A DNA stretch of 64,000 nucleotides from Candidatus Saccharibacteria bacterium. GTDB lineage: Bacteria; Patescibacteriota; Saccharimonadia; Saccharimonadales; Saccharimonadaceae. The position numbers and the translations under genes were made by a program. The notes beneath the pieces are model-generated. The model ran no database searches. It was given only the letters and a program-made list of their open reading frames with translations, and was not told the origin of the DNA. Location: contig JAEUQU010000002.1 of NCBI GenBank assembly GCA_016789455.1, positions 310,001 through 374,000 of the forward strand, read 5' to 3'. Positions 16,078-25,599 of this stretch are shown piece after piece (position 1 is the first letter of the stretch; each line of letters opens with the position of its first letter).

Positions 16078-16889
16078 AGTTAATGACTGTCGTCGTACCT
16101 ACTAAAAACAGCAGCGCAACACTTGGCGCTTGTTTGGATACTATTAAGAACCAGACGTATAAGCATATTGAGCTGATCGTGGTTGATAATAGTTCCACCG
16201 ACGATACGAAAGAGATGGCCAAGCAGTACACCAAGCACGTGTTTAATAAAGGGCCGGAGCGGACTGCGCAGCGTAACTATGCAGCCACCAAGGCGACTGG
16301 CGAACTGATCATGTTCATTGATTCTGATATGGAGCTGGCGCCGGAGGTGGTGGAGCAGTGTGTGGCTGAGTATAAGAAGGATGCTTCAATAGGCGGTGTG
16401 GTTATTCATGAGGAATCGTTTGGCGAGGGGTTTTGGGCGCAGTGTAAGCGGTTGGAGCGGTCGTTTTATGTGGGGGTGCCGTGGATTGAAGGTGCACGCT
16501 GCTTTACGACAGAACTTTTCCATAAGTTAAAAGGCTACGACGAGGCGTTGGTGAGTGGCGAGGATTGGGATTTGTCTAAACGGGCAGAGAAACACGGCAA
16601 AATCATAGCGATTGATGCTTTTATCCGACATAACGAAGGACGTATTAGTCTTTGGAAGACTTTGAAGAAGAAGTATTATTATGCGCAGTTCGCGGCGGCA
16701 TATCTCAAAGCCAATCCGGTTGATTCTATGATGACTGCAGAAGCGGGGCCGATTAATCGGTATAAGCTGTTTTTTTCTAAGCCTAAGGTTTTGTTTGGGC
16801 GGCCGCATATAGGGGTGGCTATGCTGCTTATGAAGACGGCGGAGTTTGGAGCAGGGGCGATTGGCTATATTAAGGCGTGGACTAAATAA
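16074..16889 (+). CDS. GT2-type glycosyltransferase
   Basis: The protein has 271 residues and starts by ATGA overlap. GT2 features are VVVPTKNSSATLGACLDTI, VDNSSTDDT and the metal-binding MFIDSDMELAP. No membrane helix is evident, so it should be cytoplasmic or peripheral. Its position between two GT4 enzymes suggests it adds an internal sugar. The end of the gene is where composition begins to drift toward AT. Confidence 0.86.
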   Translation: MKLMTVVVPTKNSSATLGACLDTIKNQTYKHIELIVVDNSSTDDTKEMAKQYTKHVFNKGPERTAQRNYAATKATGELIMFIDSDMELAPEVVEQCVAEYKKDASIGGVVIHEESFGEGFWAQCKRLERSFYVGVPWIEGARCFTTELFHKLKGYDEALVSGEDWDLSKRAEKHGKIIAIDAFIRHNEGRISLWKTLKKKYYYAQFAAAYLKANPVDSMMTAEAGPINRYKLFFSKPKVLFGRPHIGVAMLLMKTAEFGAGAIGYIKAWTK

Positions 16890-18007
16890 TGACAAATCAA
16901 TCAATTCTTTTAATATCGCATTATGCCGATAACAAGGGCACGACTGATTATGTGCTAGATCATTTATGTAATGCTGGTATGAACGTCTACTACTTACGCC
17001 ACCCTCTGCCTGAATCTGGTAAAGTCCAAAGTGAACTTTTGATATATAAGAATGGCAAGAAGGCAGATGTAAAGACATACAGTAGTCCTAGTAACTTCGG
17101 CGTTAAGTCTGCTAAAGAAGTTTTACTAAATCTTTACATACTAATACAACTTAAGCGCAAAAATATTAACTGCCGGATTGGTTTTGGCGCAATAAATGCC
17201 CAGTTCAGCATACTGGCGAAACTTTTGAAGATTAAGCCTATATTTTGGGGTGTCGATTACTCTGAGAAAAGATTTTCAAACCAAGTACTTAACAAAATTT
17301 ACAAGAAGCTAGAAGACTCGGCTTGCAAGGGTAATGACTACGTAATTCAGCCTACAAAACTGCAAAAAGACAAAAGAGTGTCTAAGCATAATTTGCTAGA
17401 GCGCAAAGCGGTTATTATACCTAATGGAATAGTTTTGGAAGCGACTTTGCTGAATAAAAAGCATAGAAATAGAAAACACGCACTAGTTTACGTAGGCTCT
17501 TTGTCTCCTCAGCATGGAATGGCGAATTTTATTAAAGAGATATATGTTGCACAGAGCATAATCGCACCCCTTTACATTTTTGGTAATGGTGAGGAGGCGG
17601 ACAAAATTGCTAAAATGGTCGATAGATACAATTTGTACGGAAAAGTGCATCAAATGGGCTCACGGCCTCCCCGAGATATCATTGAATTTGTACGAACCAG
17701 CCAAGAGTATCTTATAGGGATTGCTCCTTACGCTAGTATTGAAGGCGGACATGTTGCGTTGGGGGATAGTCTTAAAATCAAAGAATATATAAATATGGGT
17801 ATGCCGTATATAGCATCCAATGTTGTTACTGTAGATAAAATATTCAGTAGTGCTGGCAAAACTTACTCTAGTCGTAGCGAGATGCTAAAAATTATAGATG
17901 AGCTAGAGATAATGAACCTCACGAACGAAGCCCGCCTCAAACTTCTTCAGGATTATTCATGGGAGGCATTGTTGAGCCGTAATCTGGAGCCCCTACTTGC
18001 TCGTTAG
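16889..18007 (+). CDS. GT4-like glycosyltransferase (divergent)
   Basis: The protein has 372 residues and starts one base before the end of the previous gene. It has a GT-B layout: N-terminal SILLISHYADNKGTTDY, middle PNGIVLE, YVGSLSPQHGM, FGNGEEADKI, and a C-terminal LKIKEYINMGMPYIASN donor-site region. AT-rich codon use starts here and continues to 24242, suggesting that the following four genes were acquired together. Sugar specificity cannot be read. Confidence 0.78.
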   Translation: MTNQSILLISHYADNKGTTDYVLDHLCNAGMNVYYLRHPLPESGKVQSELLIYKNGKKADVKTYSSPSNFGVKSAKEVLLNLYILIQLKRKNINCRIGFGAINAQFSILAKLLKIKPIFWGVDYSEKRFSNQVLNKIYKKLEDSACKGNDYVIQPTKLQKDKRVSKHNLLERKAVIIPNGIVLEATLLNKKHRNRKHALVYVGSLSPQHGMANFIKEIYVAQSIIAPLYIFGNGEEADKIAKMVDRYNLYGKVHQMGSRPPRDIIEFVRTSQEYLIGIAPYASIEGGHVALGDSLKIKEYINMGMPYIASNVVTVDKIFSSAGKTYSSRSEMLKIIDELEIMNLTNEARLKLLQDYSWEALLSRNLEPLLAR

Positions 18008-18014
18008 GACAAAT

Positions 18015-19187
18015 ATGCGAATTGCCTATTTTAAATGCACATCTTTGGAGCACGGAGGAGGTCTTGAAAAGTACTACATAGAAGTTGTTTCAAAGCTTTG
18101 TGAGTCTAAAAACGTTCATGCAGACGTTATTAGTTTAGATGATAACTTTACTGACAGAATCACGGACGCCTGGAGTATTTTTTCTTTAAAACGCATGGAT
18201 AGGAAGCACAGTTACAAGGATAATCTCGAGGATGTTCGTAGACGACTGGGCAAAGGTAAGTACTACAAAGCAAAAAATATTACAGAGCTGCGCCAGTATC
18301 TTCAAGATTACGATATTGTTTATAGTAAAAATGAACTTTTAGAAACTTTCATACTCAAGTTTTTTGTAAAATATAAAAATGTTCCCCCTGTGGTAATGGG
18401 CGGACATACTCCATTGGTCTACCCAGGCGCAACTTCAAAGTATGCAAAGTTACACAACTACCTTTATACAAACAGCTTATATAAATTTTTTGCCAGTAAT
18501 GTTGATAGCATTCATGCGCTTAACGAATACGAGGAAAATCTTTACAAGCAGCTTTTCCCTAAGAAAAAAGTTTATAAAATTTTCAATCCGTTTGACACAA
18601 ATAGCTTTAAACATGATGCTGTTAAGTACATTCACAAAAATAGGGCCGAATTACTAGATGATAAGATTAATATTTTATATGTTGGAAGGTTCACGGAGCA
18701 GAAGGGGATAGACAGACTAGTTGACGTAATAGATCTTGTCAACTCGGATGCCACTCTCAGGAAGAAAATAAGGTGGGTAATCTGTGGTGATGGCGAGCTT
18801 AGGACACTGATAAACGATGCGTCAACAAGACATGCCAACGTTAAATACTTGGGAAGCGTAGAGCCTAAATATATAGCTGGAGTGTATGAAGCTTGTCAGA
18901 TCCACGTTTGTACTAGCAGATGGGAGGGCTACCCTTACGTATTGCTTGAGCCTCAGGCTTTTGGGCTTAAAACATTTGCCTATCCCATTCCGGGCGCTAT
19001 CGATATTTTATCAAGCTATGAGGGTGGGACTTTGTGTAACGACAGCAATGCCATGGCAGCCAATATCAGAGAATACTGCCAACTCTCCAAGGATGAAATG
19101 GTAAGATACAAACCGTCATCGCAGTCAAATCCAAAGATTGTATACGAAAAAATTTTAAACATGCTAATGGAGGTAGTTAAGAAATGA
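18015..19187 (+). CDS. GT4-type glycosyltransferase
   Basis: The protein has 390 residues. I chose ATG 18015, which follows TAGGACAA and begins MRIAYFKC; an in-frame TTG at 17997 is the alternative. GT4 features: EHGGGLEKYYIEV at the acceptor-side N-terminus, YVGRFTEQKGIDRLVDV, WVICGDGELR, and CTSRWEGYPYVLLEPQAFG with the conserved E-x7-E site. It belongs to the AT-rich half of the operon. Confidence 0.84.
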   Translation: MRIAYFKCTSLEHGGGLEKYYIEVVSKLCESKNVHADVISLDDNFTDRITDAWSIFSLKRMDRKHSYKDNLEDVRRRLGKGKYYKAKNITELRQYLQDYDIVYSKNELLETFILKFFVKYKNVPPVVMGGHTPLVYPGATSKYAKLHNYLYTNSLYKFFASNVDSIHALNEYEENLYKQLFPKKKVYKIFNPFDTNSFKHDAVKYIHKNRAELLDDKINILYVGRFTEQKGIDRLVDVIDLVNSDATLRKKIRWVICGDGELRTLINDASTRHANVKYLGSVEPKYIAGVYEACQIHVCTSRWEGYPYVLLEPQAFGLKTFAYPIPGAIDILSSYEGGTLCNDSNAMAANIREYCQLSKDEMVRYKPSSQSNPKIVYEKILNMLMEVVKK

Positions 19188-20461
19188 ATATATTAGTTAC
19201 TAATGTATATAGTTACAAGAACAAGGGCGATGCAGCGATAGTCATATCATTGATACGTGAAATTTATCGCGTGTTTGGTGTCAAGGTAGATGTTGCAGTA
19301 CAAACCACTGATGTTCAAAATGATATTGGCAAATACGGAGTCCCTGTATCAAGTACATTACTGTGGATACTACTCTCGTCAGTAAGGGACAGGAACATCT
19401 TGGCACGGTTTGCCGTACTCTGCAAAGGGGTTATTGGTTTAAATATATATTTGCTGTGCAATAAGTACTTGAAAAGTAAGCCGTATTTCTTGCTGTCGAC
19501 AGAATTAAAGCAATACGTACGCGAGATTGAGGCGGCAAGCTTAGTTATTGCGTGTGGAGGCGGGTATTTGAGAACTTCTGGCTCTGGGATGCGAGAGACC
19601 TTATTGCTGTACATTACATCTTTGAATTTTCTAACCGCTAAATATTTGGGCAAAGAGGTGTACCTCTATTCACAGTCGATTGGCCCCGTTCATAGTAAAC
19701 TGCAAAATACTCTGCTAAAGAGGGCGTTGGATAAAGTTGACCTAGTCGAACCTAGAGAGGATGTAAGTCTAAAGTTGATTCGGGCTTACGAACTGAAAAC
19801 TAAAGTGGAACTTACTGCGGATCCTGCTTTACTGCTAGGTGATACTGCAAAGGTGCCGCATGACATAGTAAAGCTTAATCATAATCGTTTAAATGTTGGC
19901 TTAACTGTGAGACAATGGTTCAAAGATCCTGCCGATTTTGAAAAGTATCTCAATTCAATGTCGACAGCGATTGATTACTTAATTTCAAAATACAACGCGC
20001 ATATTACCTATGTACCTCAAGTAATAGCCGATAATTTCGGCGATGACGATAGGCTTACTGCGATGAAAGTATGGAAAAAGGTTAAATATAAAAAAGAATT
20101 TACTGTCGTAAAAGCAGATCTCCATCCTTATGAAGTGATTGGGCTATGTTCAAAAATGGATATTTTCGTAGGCACTAGAATGCATTCAAATATATTTGCT
20201 TTGATTTCGCACGTACCTGTAGTAGGAATTGAGTATGAGCATAAGACACGAGGCATTATGAGAGGACTGGGCCTAGAGGAACTCGTAATAGATATCAAGG
20301 ATGTTGACGAACAGACACTAAAGTCTAAAATAGATCAGGTCATACTGCGCAAAGACGAATTCAAAGAGTTAATAAAAAGGAATCTGCCGGCTCAAATTGC
20401 CGATAGTCAAAAAGCAATGGAGCTTATTGGAAAGATGCATGATAGGGCAGTGGGTAAGTAA
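19184..20461 (+). CDS. Polysaccharide pyruvyl transferase family protein
   Basis: The protein has 425 residues and starts by ATGA overlap. Family features are VYSYKNKGDAAIV at the N-terminus, IACGGGYLRTSG, YSQSIGPVHS, VEPREDVSLKLI, and GTRMHSNIFALISHVPVVGIEYEHKTRG, the last containing the conserved H and R region. Members transfer pyruvate from phosphoenolpyruvate to a sugar, making an acidic ketal. In Gram-positive bacteria such pyruvylated wall glycans can anchor SLH-domain proteins; whether that applies here is not known. The AT-rich composition matches its neighbours. Confidence 0.85.
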   Translation: MNILVTNVYSYKNKGDAAIVISLIREIYRVFGVKVDVAVQTTDVQNDIGKYGVPVSSTLLWILLSSVRDRNILARFAVLCKGVIGLNIYLLCNKYLKSKPYFLLSTELKQYVREIEAASLVIACGGGYLRTSGSGMRETLLLYITSLNFLTAKYLGKEVYLYSQSIGPVHSKLQNTLLKRALDKVDLVEPREDVSLKLIRAYELKTKVELTADPALLLGDTAKVPHDIVKLNHNRLNVGLTVRQWFKDPADFEKYLNSMSTAIDYLISKYNAHITYVPQVIADNFGDDDRLTAMKVWKKVKYKKEFTVVKADLHPYEVIGLCSKMDIFVGTRMHSNIFALISHVPVVGIEYEHKTRGIMRGLGLEELVIDIKDVDEQTLKSKIDQVILRKDEFKELIKRNLPAQIADSQKAMELIGKMHDRAVGK

Positions 20462-23400
20462 ACTTACACGAAAAGATAAATATGCCCTTTTCGGGCTGAC
20501 TGCAATAGCCATTTGCACCCATTTTCCATGGCTATTTGTATATGAGATATTCACATCTGGGGATTGGTGGTATATTGGCCAAGAACAGTACAAAAACTTT
20601 TCAAACTTCTCTCCCATTTGGGTTTCTAGCGGCTTTGGTACCACAAGCGCGACTCCAAGTTTTTATTTTATTAGATTTATGGAGGGGCTCTTATCTCTCG
20701 TTGGTAGCAACTTTATATTAAATGAAAAGCTATTTTTCTTTATTCCCGTAACTTTTGCTGGTATTTTAGGATCGTACCTATTTTTGAAACAGTACTTTAA
20801 AGAGTGGCCTTCCTTTGTAGGCGCGATAGCTTTTTCGTTTAATACGGCCCTTCTTTTTAACTACGCTGGTCCTTTAACCATAGCTACTGTGGGTGCGCTT
20901 ACTCCGCTGGCCATGCTGCTCTTTAGGCAATACATTATTAACTACAAAAACAAAACGTATTTATTGCTAGCTGCTCTAATGTTCTCAATTATGGCATGCT
21001 ATGAACTTCGAATCACTTTATTGGCTGGTGGGTTGGCATTTGGCTTATTTATCTTTCAGGCACTTTCAGCGCATGACAAAATTGACTACGTAAAGAAACG
21101 GCTGCTTCCACTTTCATACTTTGTGGTGATTGTGCTATTGTTGCATCTATTTTGGCTTCTGCCTTATGTGGTTGGCGCAAGAAGTGGCGTTACATTTTCT
21201 AACTCTTTGAGCCAGGGATTGTTTGTTAGCTTTAGTAATATTGAAAATGCTCTTGCTTTATCACATCCTTTTTGGACTGGTGAACGCCCTGCTACATTTG
21301 TAGTTCAAGCTGTAGAAATCGTTGCGTGGGGTGTGCCACTGGTTGCTTTTTCGGGCTTTTTGATTGCAAGGGGGAAAATACACAAAGAAATTATGTACTG
21401 GTCGACAATTAGCTTAATTGGACTTTTTTTGGTCAAGCAGGTAAATGAGCCATTTGACAATGTATATCCGTGGCTATTTGATCATATACCGGGATTCGCT
21501 GCATTTAGGGAGGCGTCTAAATTTTATCTTTTTGTGGCGATGGGCTACTCTGTACTAATTGCTTTTACAGTTACTCAATTAAGAAATCTTGTAGTTACGA
21601 ACAGCAAGGCAGTGGCTGTGCATATAAACTTTTATAAATACTTCTATGCAGTTACGTCATGCTTAATTTTAGGCTTATTCCTCATAAATGCTAAGCCGCT
21701 GGTTACGGGTGAGTTTAGGACACTTTATATACCAAGAGAGATGCCACGGGACTATGTAGTTTTCAATAAATATATAGCAGAGCAAAAAGAATCTTTTCGT
21801 ATTTTGTGGGTGCCATCGAATTCACGATGGGGTGAGCAATCAGATAGACACCCCAGTATTGGCGCAACAAATATTACTGAGGGATTTTGGCTGAATGGGC
21901 TTACTACAAAGAATCTTACGTCATCGGCTACATTAAGGGACAGATCATTAAATATTTTTGCACATCAATCCTCGGGGGACATGCTTAATAGTGCAAATAT
22001 TAAATACGTTGTTGTGCCTACGCGTGACGTAGCTAACGAAGATGACTTTTTTAAGAGTTACGGAGACGACAGGCAGTACTATATTAATCGCTTGGATACA
22101 CTTAATTATCTTAAGAAGTTAAATTTAAATACTGACTCGCTAGTAGTATATGAAAATACCGATTACAACCCCAGAGTTCATGCGTCAACAGTCTTGCACG
22201 CAATTGATACATCGCCCTCAGCATCGACCGAGCCCGTCCATTCTTTTGTAACTAGCACTTTGAAGCAAGAGTTTAACTTTGTTTCCAATGCCCCTGAAAC
22301 ATCTTCTAGTCCGCCTAAGCAAAATGTAGTGAATGTATTCGAAAACTTAGCACCTGAAAACATAAAGAATGAAGGTGTTAGTAAGACAGTGGCATCGATG
22401 GATCGGCCGGTGTTGTACGCGAATACCAATAGCTATGATATAAGATATGAAATAAAAAATAATGAGCTGACTTTTTATAGTAAGTTGCGCAATAAAATTT
22501 TGTTGAATGGGAAGCGTCTCATGAGTACATCGAATGAAGATGAGAAGGCCATTTATACACAAAAAGTGAGTGGAGAAAAAGAGTACTACATTCAAAAAAG
22601 TGATTCAATCCATAAATTAAACACAAAGTCAGACATTAGTTATTTGGGCGTATTAAATGAGCCCGTGAAGGTGTTTGAAGTTGTGGGCGACAACTTAATA
22701 GCGAACGCAACTTTTGAGGAAAAGTTATGGCAAAAGCATGTCGAAGACTGTAATGGTTATGACAATAAACCAATTATTAACATGGCTAAATCTTCTTTAA
22801 TCAAAAAGGATGGAAAATTTTCACTAGAGCTAAGCGCCTCCAGGCATTCCGCCTGTACGACATCTGAATCCGTAAAAAATGTAAGCGATTACTATTTGCT
22901 GCAGCTAGATCATTTAACTCAAAAGGGACAAAGAGCGAGTTACGAGGTTAGTTTCAATGATGAAAAACGTACTGTTGTCAGGAAAGAATTTATTTCTGGC
23001 GGCAGATGGAGAACTCATTCAAGCGTCATCGCTTCTCCTAAAGGCGCCACCTCATTTACTATACGGTTGGTTCGGAGTGCCGATTACAGACTGCAGTATA
23101 ATGTCATATCCAATTTTGATAATATTCAAATGCGTCCAGTGGCAATGTCTCGGCCCATTCCACAAAGTACCGAATTGAAATATGAAAAAATTGATTTACC
23201 CGCAAACCAAATGAATGTAATTACTTATGAGGGCAGCGGTTATAATGCGTCAAACTTAATTAAGAACGGATCGTTTAATTCAGGCTTGTGGCAACAAAAG
23301 GTTTCAGATTGCAATAGCTTTGACGATAAGCCTCAAATTGGAATGAAATTAGTTAAGTACGGTGCTGGTAGTGCGCTTGAATTATCCGCACGAAGGCATG

Positions 23401-24242
23401 CTGCTTGTACAAGCAATACAAATATTGCCGTTAATGAAAACAAATACTATCTTTTAAACTTTAAGTATCAAAGTCCAAATGCCAAACAGGCGAGTTATAC
23501 GGTGCAATTTGATGATCCGAACTCCAGTTCGTTGCAGGGCTATTTGCCAGTAAAAAACGATAGCTGGCAGCAGTTTGGCGAGCAGATTCAGGCACCGGTA
23601 GGGGCCACAAATATGAGTATTACGGTTTATGCTCAAGGTGGAGACTCTGGTGCGGTAAATATTATTAATAGATATGCTGAGTTCTCTTTAAAAGAAATAC
23701 CCACAGCGCCCAATCAGTATTTTGTGGTTAACGCTTCTGAACAAAAGCTGGAAAAGCCTAAGTCGATTGACTATAAAATTGTAAACCCCTCAAAGAAGAC
23801 AATTGTAATTAGTCAAGCTTCCACTCCATTTTATTTGACTATTAGTGATAAATATAACCCCTTATGGAAGCTTCAACTTGATGATAGTAAGGCTAACGGG
23901 TATCTCAACAGCTGGGTGCCGTGGGCGAAGACTAATTCAGTACCTGAGCAGAATCATTACGTTGCCCAAGACTACATAAATGGTTGGTATATTAACCCTA
24001 ATGCCGTATGTTCAACAAGTAGTACTGCATGCAGCAAAAACTCTGATGGCACGTATAACCTGAAGTTGACAGCAGAATATGCTCCTCAGCGTTACTTCTA
24101 TTTTGGTGCAATAGTTAGCGGTACGGTGCTTGTGAGTATGCTGGTGTACCTAGGGGGTGCCTTTATAGGATCAAGAAAAGCCACCGTATCGTCATATGCT
24201 AGGAAGTCTCCTAGAACTGGACTGAAAATCAAAAGGAAATAG
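20439..24242 (+). CDS. Very large GT-C/YfhO-like membrane protein with two tandem binding-like domains
   Basis: The protein has 1267 residues from ATG 20439 (GGAAAG upstream, 23-base overlap with the previous gene). Roughly the first 430 residues hold eleven to thirteen membrane helices in a GT-C-like layout. A characteristic stretch (HIPGFAAFREASKF) near residue 350 also occurs as NVPFYAGYREPQKW in the protein at 32361. The rest is extracellular, with two homologous beta domains at about 750-885 and 940-1080 (LWQKHVEDCNGYDNKP / LWQQKVSDCNSFDDKP, each later with RHxACT). A single C-terminal helix (about 1215-1240) ends in a basic tail. The layout recalls mycobacterial AftD-type arabinosyltransferases; I infer an outer-face glycosyltransferase using polyprenyl-linked sugars. 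Confidence 0.72.
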   Translation: MIGQWVSKLTRKDKYALFGLTAIAICTHFPWLFVYEIFTSGDWWYIGQEQYKNFSNFSPIWVSSGFGTTSATPSFYFIRFMEGLLSLVGSNFILNEKLFFFIPVTFAGILGSYLFLKQYFKEWPSFVGAIAFSFNTALLFNYAGPLTIATVGALTPLAMLLFRQYIINYKNKTYLLLAALMFSIMACYELRITLLAGGLAFGLFIFQALSAHDKIDYVKKRLLPLSYFVVIVLLLHLFWLLPYVVGARSGVTFSNSLSQGLFVSFSNIENALALSHPFWTGERPATFVVQAVEIVAWGVPLVAFSGFLIARGKIHKEIMYWSTISLIGLFLVKQVNEPFDNVYPWLFDHIPGFAAFREASKFYLFVAMGYSVLIAFTVTQLRNLVVTNSKAVAVHINFYKYFYAVTSCLILGLFLINAKPLVTGEFRTLYIPREMPRDYVVFNKYIAEQKESFRILWVPSNSRWGEQSDRHPSIGATNITEGFWLNGLTTKNLTSSATLRDRSLNIFAHQSSGDMLNSANIKYVVVPTRDVANEDDFFKSYGDDRQYYINRLDTLNYLKKLNLNTDSLVVYENTDYNPRVHASTVLHAIDTSPSASTEPVHSFVTSTLKQEFNFVSNAPETSSSPPKQNVVNVFENLAPENIKNEGVSKTVASMDRPVLYANTNSYDIRYEIKNNELTFYSKLRNKILLNGKRLMSTSNEDEKAIYTQKVSGEKEYYIQKSDSIHKLNTKSDISYLGVLNEPVKVFEVVGDNLIANATFEEKLWQKHVEDCNGYDNKPIINMAKSSLIKKDGKFSLELSASRHSACTTSESVKNVSDYYLLQLDHLTQKGQRASYEVSFNDEKRTVVRKEFISGGRWRTHSSVIASPKGATSFTIRLVRSADYRLQYNVISNFDNIQMRPVAMSRPIPQSTELKYEKIDLPANQMNVITYEGSGYNASNLIKNGSFNSGLWQQKVSDCNSFDDKPQIGMKLVKYGAGSALELSARRHAACTSNTNIAVNENKYYLLNFKYQSPNAKQASYTVQFDDPNSSSLQGYLPVKNDSWQQFGEQIQAPVGATNMSITVYAQGGDSGAVNIINRYAEFSLKEIPTAPNQYFVVNASEQKLEKPKSIDYKIVNPSKKTIVISQASTPFYLTISDKYNPLWKLQLDDSKANGYLNSWVPWAKTNSVPEQNHYVAQDYINGWYINPNAVCSTSSTACSKNSDGTYNLKLTAEYAPQRYFYFGAIVSGTVLVSMLVYLGGAFIGSRKATVSSYARKSPRTGLKIKRK

Positions 24243-24251
24243 CGTAATTAA

Positions 24252-24277
24252 ACCCCGCCGACGTTTGCCGGCGGGGT
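24252..24277 (+). terminator. Terminator of the glycan operon
   Basis: ACCCCGCCG / CGGCGGGGT hairpin ten bases after the stop. It may act on both strands, since the convergent gene ends at 24284. Confidence 0.7.
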
Positions 24278-24283
24278 ACTCCC

Positions 24284-24790
24284 TCAAAACCCCGCCCTCG
24301 ACACCCGAATCCCCTCACTCAGCACCCCCGTGCGAGCACGGAGCTTCTCAATGTCCCGGGCTTCATCTTCCACAGTCTCGATGGTGACCAGCAGACTCTG
24401 AATAGCCTGCTTGATCCGCCTGCGGCTCATGCTCATGCGCTGGGTGATCCGTTCGGCTGGCAGGGCACTCTCCAGTGCGCCGGCTATGGAGCCGGCGGTG
24501 ACCGGCAGCAGGGCGCGGTCGTGGTTCTTGCTGCTGCTCATGCCTTGCAGGATGCCGGCGGCGGCTTTCATGTCGTCGCGGGCGGTGCCGACGCTGCCGG
24601 CGATGGGGCCGACGTCGTTGTCGGCTTCATCCAGGGCGGCCAGGGCAGACTGTAATATGCCTAGTACGCCGTGCAGCGAGGAGTTCAAGGTGTCGCAGGC
24701 ACCGTGGGCGGCGCCCAGTGCCTCGCTGGCAGACTCGGTCTTTGCCAGGGCGTTTGTGTTGTCATCGATGAGATCCTTAATGGATACCAT
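24284..24790 (-). CDS. Unknown alpha-helical coiled-coil protein
   Basis: The protein has 168 residues from ATG 24790, with GGAG eight bases upstream. It is Ala/Leu/Asp/Ser-rich with long predicted amphipathic helices (LHGVLGILQSALAALDEADNDV; keep as short motifs LGILQSALAALDEA and ARDDMKAAAGIL) and one basic stretch (MSMSRRRIKQAI). There is no signal peptide, Cys or membrane helix. It resembles small actinobacterial helical proteins of unknown function more than any enzyme. It is the last of four minus-strand genes; the first three are paralogues of each other, but this one is not clearly related to them. Confidence 0.6.
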   Translation of the reverse strand: MVSIKDLIDDNTNALAKTESASEALGAAHGACDTLNSSLHGVLGILQSALAALDEADNDVGPIAGSVGTARDDMKAAAGILQGMSSSKNHDRALLPVTAGSIAGALESALPAERITQRMSMSRRRIKQAIQSLLVTIETVEDEARDIEKLRARTGVLSEGIRVSRAGF

Positions 24791-24880
24791 GGTGGTGCTC
24801 CTGTTCGTCGGTAGAGTGGACGGGGCGGTATGCCGTGGGTGAACATGGCGAGAGAGGACGTGCCTACCATACCATGAAAA

Positions 24881-24912
24881 CGCCCACCCCACCAGAGCCG
24901 GTGGGGTGGGCG
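24881..24912 (-). terminator. Terminator inside the helical-protein array
   Basis: On the minus strand CGCCCACCCCACC / GGTGGGGTGGGCG is followed by TTTT, just after the stop at 24917. Confidence 0.85.
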
Positions 24913-24916
24913 TGTG

Positions 24917-25468
24917 TCACTCCGCTGATGTGCCAGCGTCACTGCCTGCCGGGACGGCCCGCTGACGGCACTCCTGGGAGATGGCCTGCAGCTCTGCGCA
25001 GGTGTGCCGCAGGATGGCGGCGATGCTGCGGCCGTCGGACACCCGGGGGTGCCAGTGCTCCTGCAGCCGGGTGAGTGCCTGGATGAGGCCGTGGCGCGCG
25101 AGGCTCCACAGGTCGATCACCGGCGCATCCTCGCGCAGCTTGACCACTTCTTGCAGGCGCTGCTGCAGGTCGGTCACGTCGGTGCCGGCTTCGGCGGCCT
25201 GGGCCAGCAGCTCGTGCAGCTCACCCAACTGGCGGGAGACGCTGCCGCTCTCCATCTCCACCCACTGGATCTGGCGGTCTTCGGCGCTCTGCAGCGTGGC
25301 GGTGAGCCGGCGCAGCAGCAGCCAGTGCAGCTCCATCCGCCGGTTGCGGCGGTGGATGCGGGCCAGCTGGATGATGGTGGCGGTGGCGGCACGGCGGGCG
25401 GTGGCGGCGGCCTGCTCCAGGACGGACCCGGTGACGGGCTCCATGGCGGTGCCGTTGGGTGCGGTCAT
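24917..25468 (-). CDS. Unknown helical protein, member 3 of a local paralogue family
   Basis: The protein has 183 residues from ATG 25468 (AAGGGAG six bases upstream; an in-frame ATG at 25486 is less likely). It is all-helical and soluble. Landmarks shared in order with the next two genes upstream: an Ala-rich N-terminal helix, a basic RRNRRMELHWLLLRRL helix, AEAGTDVTDLQQRL, and DLWSLARHGLIQALTRLQEHWHP. Function is unknown. The shared layout suggests the same structural role with different partners or ligands. A terminator separates it from the gene downstream. Confidence 0.65.
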   Translation of the reverse strand: MTAPNGTAMEPVTGSVLEQAAATARRAATATIIQLARIHRRNRRMELHWLLLRRLTATLQSAEDRQIQWVEMESGSVSRQLGELHELLAQAAEAGTDVTDLQQRLQEVVKLREDAPVIDLWSLARHGLIQALTRLQEHWHPRVSDGRSIAAILRHTCAELQAISQECRQRAVPAGSDAGTSAE

Positions 25469-25558
25469 GATGACTCCCTTGTTCATGAGAGTGTGTCAGA
25501 TATGACTACGGTACTATGACATAAAAGTGTAAAAAAGTGAAACGCCTGCAAAGTTGAA

Positions 25559-25595
25559 CGCCCGCCCCTCGCCGCGTGTGCGGGAGGGGCGGGCG
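25559..25595 (-). terminator. Long hairpin between helical-array genes
   Basis: CGCCCGCCCCTC / GAGGGGCGGGCG with an inner CCGC/GCGG stem and a GTGT loop. On the minus strand it follows the stop at 25600. There is no long T-run. Confidence 0.7.
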
Positions 25596-25599
25596 GGTG

